From Chaenocephalus aceratus (Eukaryota; Chordata; Actinopteri; Perciformes; Channichthyidae), in NCBI GenBank assembly GCA_023974075.1, contig CM043787.1, forward strand, positions 41,181,668 to 41,245,667: DNA of 64,000 bases, given 5' to 3'. The notes beneath the pieces are model-generated. The model searched no databases. It was not told where the DNA came from and was given only the letters and a program-made list of their open reading frames with translations. The translations under genes were made by a program, and so were the position numbers. Position 1 is the first letter of the stretch, and every line of letters begins with the position of its first letter. Of this stretch, positions 1 through 10,109 are shown in pieces.

Positions 1-478
1 TGGCGGGGCCTCCAACGGCACAGGACACAGGGTTGGCAGGACCCCTGGCAGGAGAGTAGTCGGCGGGACCCCCAACGGGACAGGACATAGGGTTGGCAGG
101 ACTCCCGGCAGGAGAGTAGTCGGCGGGACCCCAACGAGACAGGACAAGGACTGGCAGGACCCCCGGCAGGAGAGTAGACGGTGGGACCTCCAACGAGACA
201 GGACAAAGTGTTGGCAGGACCCCGGCAGGAGAGTAGACGGCGGGACCTCCAACGGGACAGGACATAGGGTTGGCAGGACCACCGGCAGGAGAGTAGTCGG
301 CGGGCCTCCAACGAGACAGGACAAGGAGCTGGCAGGACCCCCGGCAGGAGAGTAGTCGGCGGGGCCTCCAACGAGACAGGACAAGGAGCTGGCAGGACCC
401 CCGGCAGAAGAGTAGACGGCGGGACCTCCAACGGGACAGGACAAAGGGTTGGCAGGACCCCCAGCGGAACCTCCAACG
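1..478. repeat. Minisatellite, about 60-bp unit, about 8 copies
   Basis: Direct tandem repeat. Each unit runs from a cggcgggacc start through a ccaacg(g/a)gacagg core to ggcaggagagtag, with small indels between units. The array is cut by the left edge of the window, so its true length is unknown. It runs straight into a second array of different unit at about 480. No gene is recognised here. Confidence 0.93.
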
Positions 479-479
479 G

Positions 480-965
480 TACTTGAGTAGGGACTTGAGT
501 GGGAACTCGAGAGGAGACTAGAGAGGGAACTTGAGAGGGAACTTGAGGAGAGGACTCGAGAGGGGACTGGAGAGGGGACTGGAGAGGGGACTCGAGAGGG
601 GACTGGAGAGGGAACTCGAGAGGAGACTGGAGAGGGAACTCGAGAGGAGACTCGAGAGGGGACTCGAGAGGGGACTCGAGAGGGAACTCGAGAGGGGACT
701 CGAGAGGAGGACTAGAGAAGGGACTTGGGAAGGGACCAGAGGAGGGACTCGGGGAGGGACTAGAGAGGTGACTTGAGAAGTGTCTTGAAAGGGGACTCGA
801 GAGGTAGCTCGAGAGGAGACTTGAGAGGGAACTGGAGAGGAGGACTAGAGAGATGACTCGAGAGGAGGCTTGAGAGGTGACTTGAGAGGGGACTTGAGAT
901 GGGACTCGAGAGGTAGCTCGAGAGGAGGACTTGAGAGGGAACTGGAGAGGAGACTTGAGAGAGTT
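480..965. repeat. Minisatellite of 12-13 bp purine-rich units
   Basis: Dozens of degenerate copies of a unit close to gactcgagagggg, drifting to gaacttgagagg, with strand-asymmetric purine content. Long open frames across it are repeat artefacts that encode endless LERGLER-type strings and are not treated as genes. It lies between the 60-bp array and the 33-bp array, so the first 1.4 kb is three consecutive minisatellites. Confidence 0.92.
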
Positions 966-1031
966 GGTTCGCCAACAGATCACGGGGGGCTGGAGTCGGC
1001 CGGTATGCTGACAGGACTCGGGGAGCTGGCG

Positions 1032-1805
1032 TCAGCTGGAGAGCCAGCAGGAGACGAGGGTGCTGGAGTCGGCCCGGTACGCCAACAGGACACGGGGAGC
1101 TGGCGTCGGCCGGAGACGAGGGGCTGGAGTCGAAACCATGGCTGCTGGGGGCCAGGACTGAGGCCGGAACCATGGCTGCTGGGGCCAGAACTGGGGGCCG
1201 GAACCATGGGCTGCTGGGGCCAGAACTGGGGCTGGAACCATGGCTGCTGGGCCAGAACTGGGGCTGGAACCATGGCTACTGGGGCCAGAACTGGGGCTGA
1301 CCTGCTCTGGGGCCAGAACTGGGGCCGGAACCATGGCTGTGTGGGCCGGTTCTGTAGCCGGAACCATGGCTGCTGGGGCTCGGGCTGCTAGCCTGGCCTT
1401 GCGACGACTCCTCTTAGCAGCCGCCTGAAATACTCCGTGGACCTCCATAAGCCAGACGAGTTCCGGAATACGACTCCTGGACAGGAGCAGGACTGGGGCA
1501 GAAGCGCGGGTTGACTTCAGGCGGAACCCACCAAGGCGTATGGTGCCAGGTTGGGAATTGGGAGACATGGAGCTAGCATGCCTGGGGCTAGCAGGCCGGG
1601 AATCACATGTTTCAAGGAAGTCCAAAATCCAGTCAGGTAAGAATTCAACAAAACATAGTTTCTCTGCTGCCAACCGGTGCGCCTCTACCAGAGCGGCCCT
1701 CTTCTGCCAAACACTGGACGCTCCCTTCCACCAATCGAAGCAGCAAGCCAGATAGAAGGTAAAATGCTGTAATTCTACCGCCCATGGATCATCTGCTGGG
1801 TCCAT
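1032..1805 (-). CDS. Unrecognised ORF with a minisatellite-encoded tail
   Basis: Open frame of 257 codons on minus. The first 150 or so residues are non-repetitive: an acidic start (MDPADDPW), an aromatic/cysteine segment (FYLACCFDWW) and an amphipathic stretch ending FLPDWILDFLETC. The C-terminal part is coded by a 33-bp minisatellite at about 1130-1390 and reads as repeated PAPVLAPAAMV-like units. The non-repetitive start suggests a real ORF from a dispersed element, possibly a gag-like ORF1, but I cannot name the family. The start is the first ATG after the upstream non-coding sequence. Translation of this copy is uncertain. Confidence 0.4.
   Translation of the reverse strand: MDPADDPWAVELQHFTFYLACCFDWWKGASSVWQKRAALVEAHRLAAEKLCFVEFLPDWILDFLETCDSRPASPRHASSMSPNSQPGTIRLGGFRLKSTRASAPVLLLSRSRIPELVWLMEVHGVFQAAAKRSRRKARLAARAPAAMVPATEPAHTAMVPAPVLAPEQVSPSSGPSSHGSSPSSGPAAMVPAPVLAPAAHGSGPQFWPQQPWFRPQSWPPAAMVSTPAPRLRPTPAPRVLLAYRADSSTLVSCWLSS
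1130..1395. repeat. Minisatellite, about 33-bp unit (ggaaccatggctgctgg)
   Basis: About seven degenerate copies of a unit built on ggaaccatggctgctgg followed by ggccagaactggggc. Several copies keep a multiple-of-three length, so an open frame survives across the array on the minus strand. Confidence 0.85.
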
Positions 1806-1856
1806 TTGTTGGTTGGTTCGTAATGTTACGATGTGTGAAAAACACGTGGGTTTGCT

Positions 1857-2193
1857 ATCCTGGCTCCAAAATGGTGGAATGAGCTCCCCATTGAAATCAG
1901 GACGGCAGAAAGCTTACACACCTTCCGGCGCAGACTGAAAACTCATCTCTTTCGACTCCACTTCGAGCGATAGAATGACTAACAAAGAACTGCTAACAGA
2001 GCACTTATATACTAATAAAGGACTGGCTTATCTAAAGCCAGTTGAGCAGCACTTGAAATGATTGGCTCTATGAAACCTGATGTACTTATATGATTCTGTT
2101 TTCCTCAAGGTTGTGTCTTTCTGGTCGAATGTACTTATTGTAAGTCGCTTTGGATAAAAGCGTCAGCTAAATGCAATGTAATGTAATGTAATG
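1857..2193 (+). mobile_element. L2-type LINE, 3' end with ORF2 C-terminus and tail
   Basis: The segment 1863-1973 reads as the C-terminus of an L2/CR1-group reverse transcriptase ORF: W-W-N-E-L-P, then SLHTFRRRLKTHLF, closing with TAG at 1971-1973. A 3' untranslated region follows. It ends in a short hairpin at about 2144-2164 whose arms GCTTT/AAAGC enclose the loop GGATA, then a tail of three or four TGTAATG repeats. The GGATA-loop hairpin is the known 3' recognition structure of the eel UnaL2-type LINEs and the SINEs they mobilise. The copy is 5'-truncated. Confidence 0.83.
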
Positions 2194-2539
2194 AAGCAGG
2201 CAGGACCCAAATGCAGATTAAAGTGAAAATTCTTTATTTCAAGGCTATAACAAAAACAGAACACTCACCGGCGACTTACTCACTAAACAAGATGAACCGA
2301 CAAAGACAGACAGAAAAACCAGAACTTAAATACACACAAGACTAATCATACAAACAAGACACAGGTGAGGAGGGAGGAGAAAACACGGGGACACCAGGTG
2401 AACACAATCGGGTAAATTAGACACACCAGGGAAACTAACGACAGGGAACCACAGACAGATTTAAACAAGACAAAACGCAAGACAGAAAACCAAAAACAGA
2501 TCTAGACAATACAAAACACCATAAAGACAGATCGTGAAA
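2194..2539 (-). mobile_element. LTR-like repeat, minus copy of the 9183-9568 family
   Basis: Reverse complement of this stretch shares long blocks with the solo LTR at 9183-9568. Examples are a block centred on acccgattgtgttcacctg and a polyadenylation-type gaaataaag followed by ctgcatttgggtcctgc near the 3' end. Its 3' terminus (left in the window) lacks about 14 bp and joins the L2 tail directly. Its 5' terminus abuts hAT coding sequence. It interrupts the hAT element to its right. Confidence 0.65.
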
Positions 2540-3486
2540 AGAACGGTGCACCTCGGTCTGCGAACAGCCAGCACGGCTCACAATAGGCACAGTCCAGGGT
2601 GGGGGAGTAACACAGTCATGTCCGTGGCAGTTTGATACCTACTCTGGTAGTGGTGGTGTAATAGATCTCGGAGAAACACCTGTTTCCTTGATGTGTGTCT
2701 CTGGGGTATGGGCCGGTAGGCCTACATGGGCCAGTTGCTATAATATAGCCTTTGATCTTGGCGGTGGGGGTCTCAATAGCGCCATAGAGTCCCCGATCGG
2801 TTGGGGAATGGGCCCTTGCGGGAACTGTAGGACCACCACCGGGCACAGCCGAATCCATCCTCTCCTCCTGGCTCATGGCTGGAGAAGAAGGTCGCACAGC
2901 CACGGATATACAGCTTCACTTATGGAGCTAGACGATGGTGAGGCAGGTGAGCTATCGTTAGCCTCCGGCTGCCGCTGCACGTCAACATTACCAACGTTAG
3001 CGTTCAAATTCGAGGACGATGTATGACAAAAAAAACTGTCTAATTTTGTCAGTTTAGCCTTTACATCTCCTTGTTCTCTCTTGTCCTTTCTCTTTTGAGC
3101 GCCGCTCTTGTGTTTTGGTTTGCTGTACATTATAAATGCTAGCTATCAATTTGTTTATAATTCTCCCGATCTTGCTGCTGCTATAGCTATGTAGTACATA
3201 TAACTTTTGATGTTGATTTAACGGTTCGCTCGTCACGCAAGGTATCACATGACATGAAAGGGAGCAAGGTCATTGGACAGACAATTACAAATTAATTTAG
3301 GTTGCTAGGTTACTTTGAAGACTGCGGGAACCAGTCAATGCCATTGGGGCCCCAAAAAATATCATTGGGGCCCCAAAAGAAATATATATTAATATTATAT
3401 ATTCATTTTTTTTTTTTGCATGGCCCCTGGACGGCTGCGGGCCCCGGTGCAATGCACCGGCTGCACCGTCGATAGTTACGCCACTG
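2540..3486 (-). mobile_element. hAT transposon, 5' part, truncated
   Basis: The right boundary (element 5' end, minus strand) is CAGTGGCGTAACTATCG at 3486. It is followed inward by a palindrome CCGGTGCAATGCACCGG at 3443-3459 and a GC-rich subterminal block. The coding start lies at 3130. The left side is cut at about 2540 where the LTR-like repeat begins, so the catalytic domain and 3' terminal repeat are absent. The terminal sequence type and zinc-finger protein place it in hAT; the subfamily is not resolved. Confidence 0.75.
2543..3130 (-). pseudogene. hAT transposase N-terminus with TTF-type zinc finger, broken
   Basis: Starts at ATG 3130 with a basic MYSKPKHKSGAQKRKDKRE segment typical of hAT proteins that carry a TTF/ZMYM-type finger. 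A single-frame change near 2890-2900 moves the reading into the next frame, which continues to 2616 with a G-P-x-P-T-G-P-Y-P pattern and a conserved YYTTTTR element. An in-frame TGA at about 2613-2615 stands where the family normally has tryptophan. Downstream codons in the same frame still read as the Cys-rich end of the finger (CAYCEPCWLF), up to the LTR-like insertion. So it has one frameshift, one nonsense change and one truncation. In life this region binds DNA at transposon ends. Confidence 0.72.
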
Positions 3487-3752
3487 ACCTACACTGATCA
3501 TCAAAAGGCCATTTAACTCCACAAAATTGCCAAATTGAAAGAATTACAGCAATCCAGCTGAAGCAATTACAGTCCAATAGCTTTGTTCCCTAACAGCTTA
3601 ATGCACAGACAAGAGTGTGTTTTCTCTCTTTCTCCTCTCTCTTGCTTCTTATCCTCAGCAGGTTCTGTCATAGTTTGTCTCTTCCCTTATTTATTTGTTC
3701 AAGCCTGCTGACAGACACACACTCACACACACACACAGACACACACACACAA

Positions 3753-3795
<43 letters not shown>

Positions 3796-4052
3796 AAGGA
3801 GCTGTGAAACCTGTAATTTAGCAGGGAACCTCCTGCATGCGTAACAAGGCAGCTGTCAGCCCTCTCCTATAGGCCTGCCTGATTGAGTTGTCAGCTCAAG
3901 TGGGCCTCTGTGAATGTTCGCATGTGTGTGGAGTGTGGACATGTTAATCCACGGAGAGTCTAACCTGTGGTCAATACTGATCACCAACAGAGGCTTCACT
4001 AGACATACAGAACAAAAGACTCAGGAAAAAAACTCTTAGTTTGGAAAAAACT
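3487..4052. repeat. Non-coding stretch with (AC)n microsatellite at 3716-3793
   Basis: The only structured feature is an imperfect AC repeat at about 3716-3793 with AG and AT interruptions, preceded by a pyrimidine-rich stretch. A 68-codon open frame across it is a repeat artefact. No gene seen. Confidence 0.85.
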
Positions 4053-4056
4053 TTAA

Positions 4057-4245
4057 AGGTGTCCTATCATGCAAAATGCACTGTTTTATGTCTTTTATAC
4101 ATAAATATGTTCCCCCGGTGTGCCAGGGAACTCACAAAGTGTCAGAAAATAAACCCTCTCTATTTTCCTCCATACCCACATCTCTTAAAAACGGGGGTAC
4201 AATGGAGCTGATCCAGATATGCACAAGGAAATGCAGTTGTATCAG
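4057..4245 (+). mobile_element. Fragment of the Kolobok-like TTAA element (THAP-side end)
   Basis: Begins after a TTAA (4053-4056) with AGGTGTCCTATCATGC. It continues with a sequence closely matching the reverse complement of the right end of the 31037-33811 element, including the shared ccagggaactcac and tctattttcctcc blocks. The rest of the element is missing. A second TTAA element starts about 100 bp further on. Confidence 0.72.
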
Positions 4246-4342
4246 CCTCAATGCTAGACATAAACTGTAAAACAGGTAAGTAAATATTTAACTTTGTATA
4301 GGATAAAACTAGATAAAGTATAACAAAACACATTATATTTAA

Positions 4343-5150
4343 AGGTCCCATGTCATGGCCATTTCTATTGATCATAATTCCATTATTGAGGTCGACTAGA
4401 ATATATTTATACTGTGCAATTTTCCAAACTCACATTGGTTTCTCATACAGCATCTCTGTATAGTAGGCCTATGTGTATTCACTCTCTGTCCTAAACGGCT
4501 TGTTGGAGCTCCTGCCCCCCCTCCCCCCTCCCTATGAGCCCAGTGTGCTCTGATTGGTCAGCTCGCCCACTCTGTTCTGATGAGTCCACCACCGTTACAG
4601 CGGAACATCAGTGATTATGTGTTACAATGGCGTTAGCAACCAGAAAATTACAGCAGTAATAATGACAAACAGATGAGAATGCTGCATGGGGTCTGGGTGC
4701 TGTGCGCGGCTCGCTGCTGCGAGGAGCGGACAGTGTGAGCTGGGTTCATTTCCTGCTTGCTGCAAGGGATCTGCGAGGACAGCGAGACATCGCGAATGGA
4801 CGCGGCAAGGGGGGGGGGTGCTGAGGGGGAATGCAGCACCCCCATCTGCGAGGCTCCACTAGCACCCGCACCGACCCCGCACCCCCAAACGTGGCGCACC
4901 TACAGCGTCACGTGTGAGGAGCTCCACGTCCAAGGTCCATTCAATGGGTATGGTGACGTCACTGTCAAGAGAATTCTCCAACGAGGCGTTTCTGGGGCAG
5001 CATAAACAGGTCCTTTTCCTGGGTTCGATTTTTTACTCGCTACAGGGTGTACTTTGAGGGTTTGTGACTTTGCAGACCGTTTACATGCATAAAAAGCTAC
5101 ATAACACACAAGGGGACGGGTAATAAACCGAAAAGCATGACATGGGCCCT
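4343..5150 (-). mobile_element. TTAA-flanked MITE, family A, 808 bp
   Basis: Flanked on both sides by TTAA (4339-4342 and 5151-5154). Terminal inverted repeats pair AGGTCCCATGTCATG on the left with CATGACATGGGCCCT on the right. Same family as 37274-38067, in reverse orientation, and the partial copy at 63918. It has no transposase. A perfect TGACGTCA lies at 4954-4961, about 189 bp from the right end. TTAA target and AG...CT termini fit Kolobok-type elements better than piggyBac. Confidence 0.86.
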
Positions 5151-5154
5151 TTAA

Positions 5155-6607
5155 CAAAAAATATATACATTAACATGTGTGCTCATGGAAACTATGTAGA
5201 ATAAGTGGATTATTAATGTAGTATGAACATTTTAGTTTCAGAATAAAAGACTGAGAATGAAGGTCGTGCAAAGGCAATTGTATGGTAATGAACAAAAGCT
5301 GGACCGGTGTTATAGTAGAGTTTAATGTAAAAATTCACAGATCCATTGCATTATATTAGGAACCAGTGAGCAATGTAGATCATGTTTAACATGCGAGAGC
5401 TGGGGGATGAGGGAGTCAATTATTTAAGGTGGTGTGCAGAGGATTGGGAGGAGTCCCGCAGACTGAGGAAGCTGCTTTGTAGTTGTGTGGTATAAAGTGT
5501 TTGCTGGATTGTGTGCTAACATCCATCAATCAAGCAAACATGCCCAAACACATTTGACGATATACTTTAATATTTTCAAGATGAAAAAAAAATATTCAAA
5601 AGAATATATTTGAAAAAGTTTAATTACGCTGTGTGCAAACACGAAAAAAAATGCTCCCTACTTTCAGGAACGAAGAGGCTGAGAGTTTGATCCATTACAG
5701 TCGAAGCGTTTTGGTGCCAATGGGCAAGAGCCACATTTCTCATCTCTTAGCTTCAGCTCTCATACATGATGGTCGCAACTTGAACACTGCACACATTGAT
5801 CCAAAAGGTGTTTATACAGTCCACAACATTTTGGCATTTTGAGACAAATTAGTTTCAGTGTCATTTACACTGTCTCAAATATATATTGGATTTACAAGGA
5901 TGGTTAGATTTATGTGATGAGATGTGCAATTGGCATGAATGTCTCAGTTTGGGTAATAAAATTGTCTGTTTGAATGGCGTGTTGTATCCGGTTTATCCTG
6001 ACAGATGACTACTTGGCTAACTGCCCATTTTTTAACTCATCTGCCCATCTATTCTGTTTTTAATCTCTTTTTCTTTCCACCTATCTCCTGAATGTCTGTC
6101 TTATTGTCTTCTGCCTTATTTATTCTAGTGGCTTGTCTATGTATCTGTATGAATCTCTCTGTATTTGCTCAGGTAATAAAGTCCCAATTACGCATTAAAT
6201 AAATGTAAATCATGTGAAATTGTTTATACAAAAGTAAAATGTTTTTTAATGTCTCCTTTTTTCTTTTGTGACAATTTTTTTATTGTTTTTTTTGCCCTCA
6301 CAAAGGGACTTATAGAACCAGATACAAATTATATAGACACTAATACAAAAAGAAAAGAAAAGACAAAGAAAGAAATAAACAAATATAGGGAATCCCCTTT
6401 CCCTGCCACCCCTTCCCACCCATCTTGCCATTTCACAGAAAATCCTACCTGATGTTTGTTAGCAATCGTCTGAGTTCATCTATTATATTATATATATTAT
6501 TTATAGTATAGCATAACAATGTATCCACATAAAATACATTCATACCTTTTTTTTCCCACATAACATTTCATCTGTTTAAGCTTTTAATAGACAAACAAAG
6601 TACACTT
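5155..6607. other. AT-rich sequence, no gene recognised
   Basis: Short A/T runs and scattered short open frames only. Nothing here matches a gene, RNA or element that I recognise. Confidence 0.6.
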
Positions 6608-7210
6608 CACTGTAAAACCTGACAAGTTAATAGAACTTAAACGTTTTGTTGAAACTGATTACATCGACATTTTTGACTACCTTAACTTAAATGTTTTAAG
6701 TTAAAGTATAATCTTATCAATTGAGTTCTATTTACTAGTAATTGTTAAGTGACAAACATATTGTATTAAGTTAAAGAAACATGGATATTAAGTTATTTAA
6801 ACTAATTTTTGTTAACACTGTACATATAAAGATCAAATATCTTTAACTTAAACATTTTCATATCTCTTCAACTAGCTATTTTGTTAGCACAGTAGATATG
6901 AAAATCAGGTAGATTTAACTTCAATATTTTATTATCTCTAAACCCCAATATGAATACAACATTTCAATTGAGTAGTACTCAAAACGGAATGTCGAATACT
7001 TAAAACGTTTGTTGAAACCGATTGCATCGAAATGTTTAGTTAACTGTAACTCAAAATCCCCAAGTTAACATTTTGACTAAACATTAAAAAGCACTTTAAA
7101 ACTGACAATTTAAATGCAAATTACTGTTTTATTAAGTGACACACACACCAAAACAATATATAAATTATAGCAAATAACTAACTTTTAAATACAAAATAAA
7201 TTAAACAGTG
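6608..7210. mobile_element. CACTA-like non-autonomous element starting CACTGTAAAAC
   Basis: Begins with CACTGTAAAACC, a common terminus of fish CACTA/EnSpm-like repeats, and is AT-rich with repeated acttaa motifs. A direct repeat of about 45 bp (gttttgttgaaact-like, near 6645) recurs at about 7005. The proposed right end is a CAGTG at about 7206-7210. Flanking duplications do not agree, so the right boundary is uncertain. Confidence 0.45.
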
Positions 7211-7352
7211 CTAAGGCCTTGACAAATATCCAGATTATATATTTTTAAAGTATAAAATAATGTATGGGAAACAGTCCTTCAACTTGAAGCTGAACAGTAA
7301 CACATTTTTCAATGAACAGATTTAAAGTGCAGGATGTAAACAGAGAACATTG

Positions 7353-7388
7353 TGTGTGTGTGTGGTGTGTGTGTGTGTGTGTGGTGTG

Positions 7389-7419
<31 letters not shown>

Positions 7420-7548
7420 TGTGTGTGTGTAGAATATGTATTGTCAGGTATCAAAATGTATGTGAAAATGTTTTCCATCCTTTTTTAACATTTACAAACA
7501 AACAAACTTGAACAGTAACACATATTACAATGCATAGAGCAGATTTAA

Positions 7549-7595
<47 letters not shown>

Positions 7596-7648
7596 TGTGT
7601 TGTGTGTGTGTGTGTGTGTGTGGTGTGTGTGTGTGTGTGTGTGTGTGT
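7353..7648. repeat. Two (GT)n tracts with GGT interruptions
   Basis: Long GT repeats at about 7353-7430 and 7551-7648, interrupted by regular tggtg steps. The intervening 120 bp includes a local duplication: a gaacagtaacacat block occurs before and after the first tract (about 7293 and 7510). Confidence 0.88.
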
Positions 7649-7945
7649 GGCACAACGCCAGCGTCCAGCCACAAGGGAGTGTGGTGTGTGTGGGGCACAA
7701 TGCCAGCGTCCAGCCACAAGGGAGTGTGGTGTGTGTGTGGGGCACAATGCCAGCGTCCAGCCACAAGGGAGTGTGGTGTGTATGTGTGTGTGGGGCACAA
7801 CGCCAGCGTCCAGCCACAAGGGAGTGTGTGTGTGTGTGTGGGGCACAATGCCAGCGTCCAGCCACAAGGGAGTGTGGTGTGTATGTGTGTGTGGGGCACA
7901 ACGCCAGCGTCCAGCCACAAGGGAGTGTGGTGTGTATGTGTGTTA
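7649..7945. repeat. VNTR of six copies, 43-53 bp unit
   Basis: Six near-identical copies of ggcacaa(c/t)gccagcgtcc followed by agccacaagggagtgtg, separated by GT-repeat linkers of varying length. Unit starts are near 7650, 7693, 7739, 7792, 7841 and 7893. Length differences come almost entirely from the GT linkers. Open frames across it on both strands are artefacts. Confidence 0.92.
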
Positions 7946-7958
7946 TATTGTGTGATGA

Positions 7959-8273
7959 CTACAATGTGAGAAGCTCATTTGTTAGGCTCAATACCCTGGG
8001 CCTCATGTTCCCCTCATCCAGGCCCATCAATACTTTCTGGATGAAGTCGAAAGTGTTTGCCAACTCTTTCGGGTAACTCAGATGGAGGGCATAGATCAGT
8101 GCGAAAAGTTGGATGAATGCCTCAGCCAGTGTGGGGAGTTCCATAACTTTGTCCCCCTCTATGACAACAGCGATCTTCTCTGGGCAGAAGAGCGTGGCAT
8201 TTGTCGACCTGGCACTGATCAGGAGAAGTCCGACCGCGACGTCATGTATTTCTGGATCCTCAGACTGCTCTAC
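7959..8273 (-). pseudogene. Terminal exon of a multicopy fish protein (SAMD3-like group)
   Basis: An acceptor-like ...catcag precedes base 8273. From there 104 codons stay open to TAG at 7959-7961. The translation has EIHDVAVGLLLIS, then ALIYALHLSYPKELANTFDF and IQKVLMGLD, a pattern I associate with the C-terminal region of a large family of fish proteins often annotated as SAM-domain-containing 3-like. The exon itself has no stop or frameshift. I see no upstream exons on the minus strand within the next kilobases, so it is more likely a displaced or element-borne exon than a working gene. Family name is a recollection, not a search result. Confidence 0.55.
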
Positions 8274-9182
8274 CTGATGACAAGAACAGATACACGTTAC
8301 CTATTACCCCAAATTGCCTTAGCTGTCTCAGAAATATGTTTGCTGAAAAATACATCAGTGACATATCACATCAAATAACCTAATGTTTTGTGCATAACGT
8401 GGGTTTAAGGAAACGCCTATTCGCATTGCACCAGAAACTTCAGCCTCTAAAATAACCAATCAGTTGACATAAATTCTTTCTACATAAAAAACATGTATAA
8501 CCTTCATAAGGGTAGGATTTATTTTATCACTGTATTAGACTGTTACTATTAGCTAGTTGTACCTAATAACTAGAAACTAGAAACTGAATATATATTGTGT
8601 GTGTGCGCTTTGATCCAATGCCTGTTTTGTAGGTGATACATTATTCTAGTCAAATATCGTGGAGACTTGCAGTGTTCCTGCAATCTATATCTTGCACAAT
8701 TTGCCATATAATATATACAGCATTGATTCAATACAGGATAGCAACACATTCAATAATAGAGTAAGGGCTCTATCAGGGCCAACAGCGGTGCAAACAATTT
8801 GACTGCAGCGATAACAAAGCCCTGTTTTATAGTTACTTTAATCCATTTTGCCAGGCTTGGAATCATTTATGTAATATGTCTGACTTCCTGCTGTCAAATG
8901 GTAATGCAGTTAGGCTAATGGTTGCCTTCGTATAGGCTTCACACTGCCGTGGATGATACTGTAAGTATAATAGGTGTACATAAATAAACAAGCAGGGATT
9001 GGTTAAAGCCCTCTCATATATGAGTGGAATAAATGTTGTTGGGCTATGGGGTGGTCTGGTAGAAAATGCTGCTGTACCATATCCCAGATGTGTCTATAGT
9101 CACTGTGGCATTTTAAAGAGATGTAAAACTTAACAAAACTCACTAAGAAATAAATCGAGACATAGTGTGTACAAGGAATGAG
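8274..9182. other. Non-coding, nothing recognised
   Basis: No gene, RNA or named repeat found. A short direct repeat aactagaaactagaaact is near 8568. Confidence 0.55.
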
Positions 9183-9568
9183 TGTCACAATTCACATGTT
9201 ATGTCACGTTTGTAGTTTTGTCTGTGTTGGTGTTTTTCTTGTCTTTGGGTTTCCTGTCTTATTGTGTTAAGTGTTCACCCCCGTTTCCTGCCTGTCTGCT
9301 TTCTGTCTGTTTCCCTCCCTGATTACCCGATTGTGTTCACCTGTTGTCCTTGTGTTTCTCCTCCCCTGCCCGGCTGTTTCTCGTTGTCATGATTACCCCT
9401 TCTTGTATTTAGTCTTGTCTCTGTCCGTGTTCAGTGTTGGGTCATTGTTTGTTGGTGACGGAGTTCACCGGAGAGTGTTCTGTTCTGTATTTGTCTTTAT
9501 CCTTGAAATAAAGGGTTTCTCAAGAGTTATCTGCATTTGGGTCCTGCTTCCTTCACTCGACCGTGACA
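9183..9568 (+). mobile_element. Solo LTR, 386 bp, with ATGAG target duplication
   Basis: Starts TGTCAC and ends GTGACA. It is flanked by identical 5-bp duplications ATGAG at 9178-9182 and 9569-9573. A polyadenylation-type gaaataaag lies close to the 3' end, followed by the ctgcatttgggtcctgc block. Size, TG/CA ends and 5-bp duplication fit an LTR retrotransposon (probably Ty3/gypsy) reduced to one LTR by recombination. Same family as 2194-2539 on the other strand. Confidence 0.82.
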
Positions 9569-9659
9569 ATGAGTGTGAATACAGAAATGGGATTGCTGTA
9601 TGTTCTTACAAACATGTTCTTACAAACAATCTTTGGGGAAAAATGTACAATAATACCAA

Positions 9660-10105
9660 CACTGTAAACAATTACCAGCATTTCACAACAGTTAACAGTA
9701 TTATTTTACAGTGACATATTGTAATCAAGGCCCCCTGCAATATCCCAACAAATACATGTAAAAAGGACTGTATCCTTGGATTTCACAGCATTTAACTATT
9801 ATTTCACAATAAAATACTGCAATCAAAATCCTCTGTAATATCACATCAAATGTTGTAATATCACAACAACATTGTAAAAATTGCAAGGATTTCACAGCAT
9901 AAGAGTATCATATTACGGAGACATATTGTAATCAAAAGCCCCTGTAATATCACAACAAAATATCTATAAAACAGTAGAATTGGATTTCACATTATTTAAC
10001 TATTATTTCACAGTAAAGCACTGTACTCAAAATCATCTTAGCACAACCATGATAGACTGTATATAAAGAGCACAACTCATTACTGTAAAATTTGAATTGT
10101 GCACC
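9660..10105. repeat. CACTA-like tract with internal tandem units
   Basis: Starts CACTGTAAACAATTACC. Three to four degenerate units each contain ggatttcaca followed by tatttcaca and taatcaaa (about 9779, 9890 and 9985). Related acagtaa-rich tracts occur at 30590, 58498 and 60660. No coding capacity. Confidence 0.6.
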
Positions 10106-10109
10106 ATTG

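Noticed and set aside
531..776. Arg/Glu/Leu repeat frame
   Set aside because: Product of the 12-bp minisatellite.
3716..3793. CRISPR-like repeat array
   Set aside because: Simple AC microsatellite without spacers; the window is eukaryotic.
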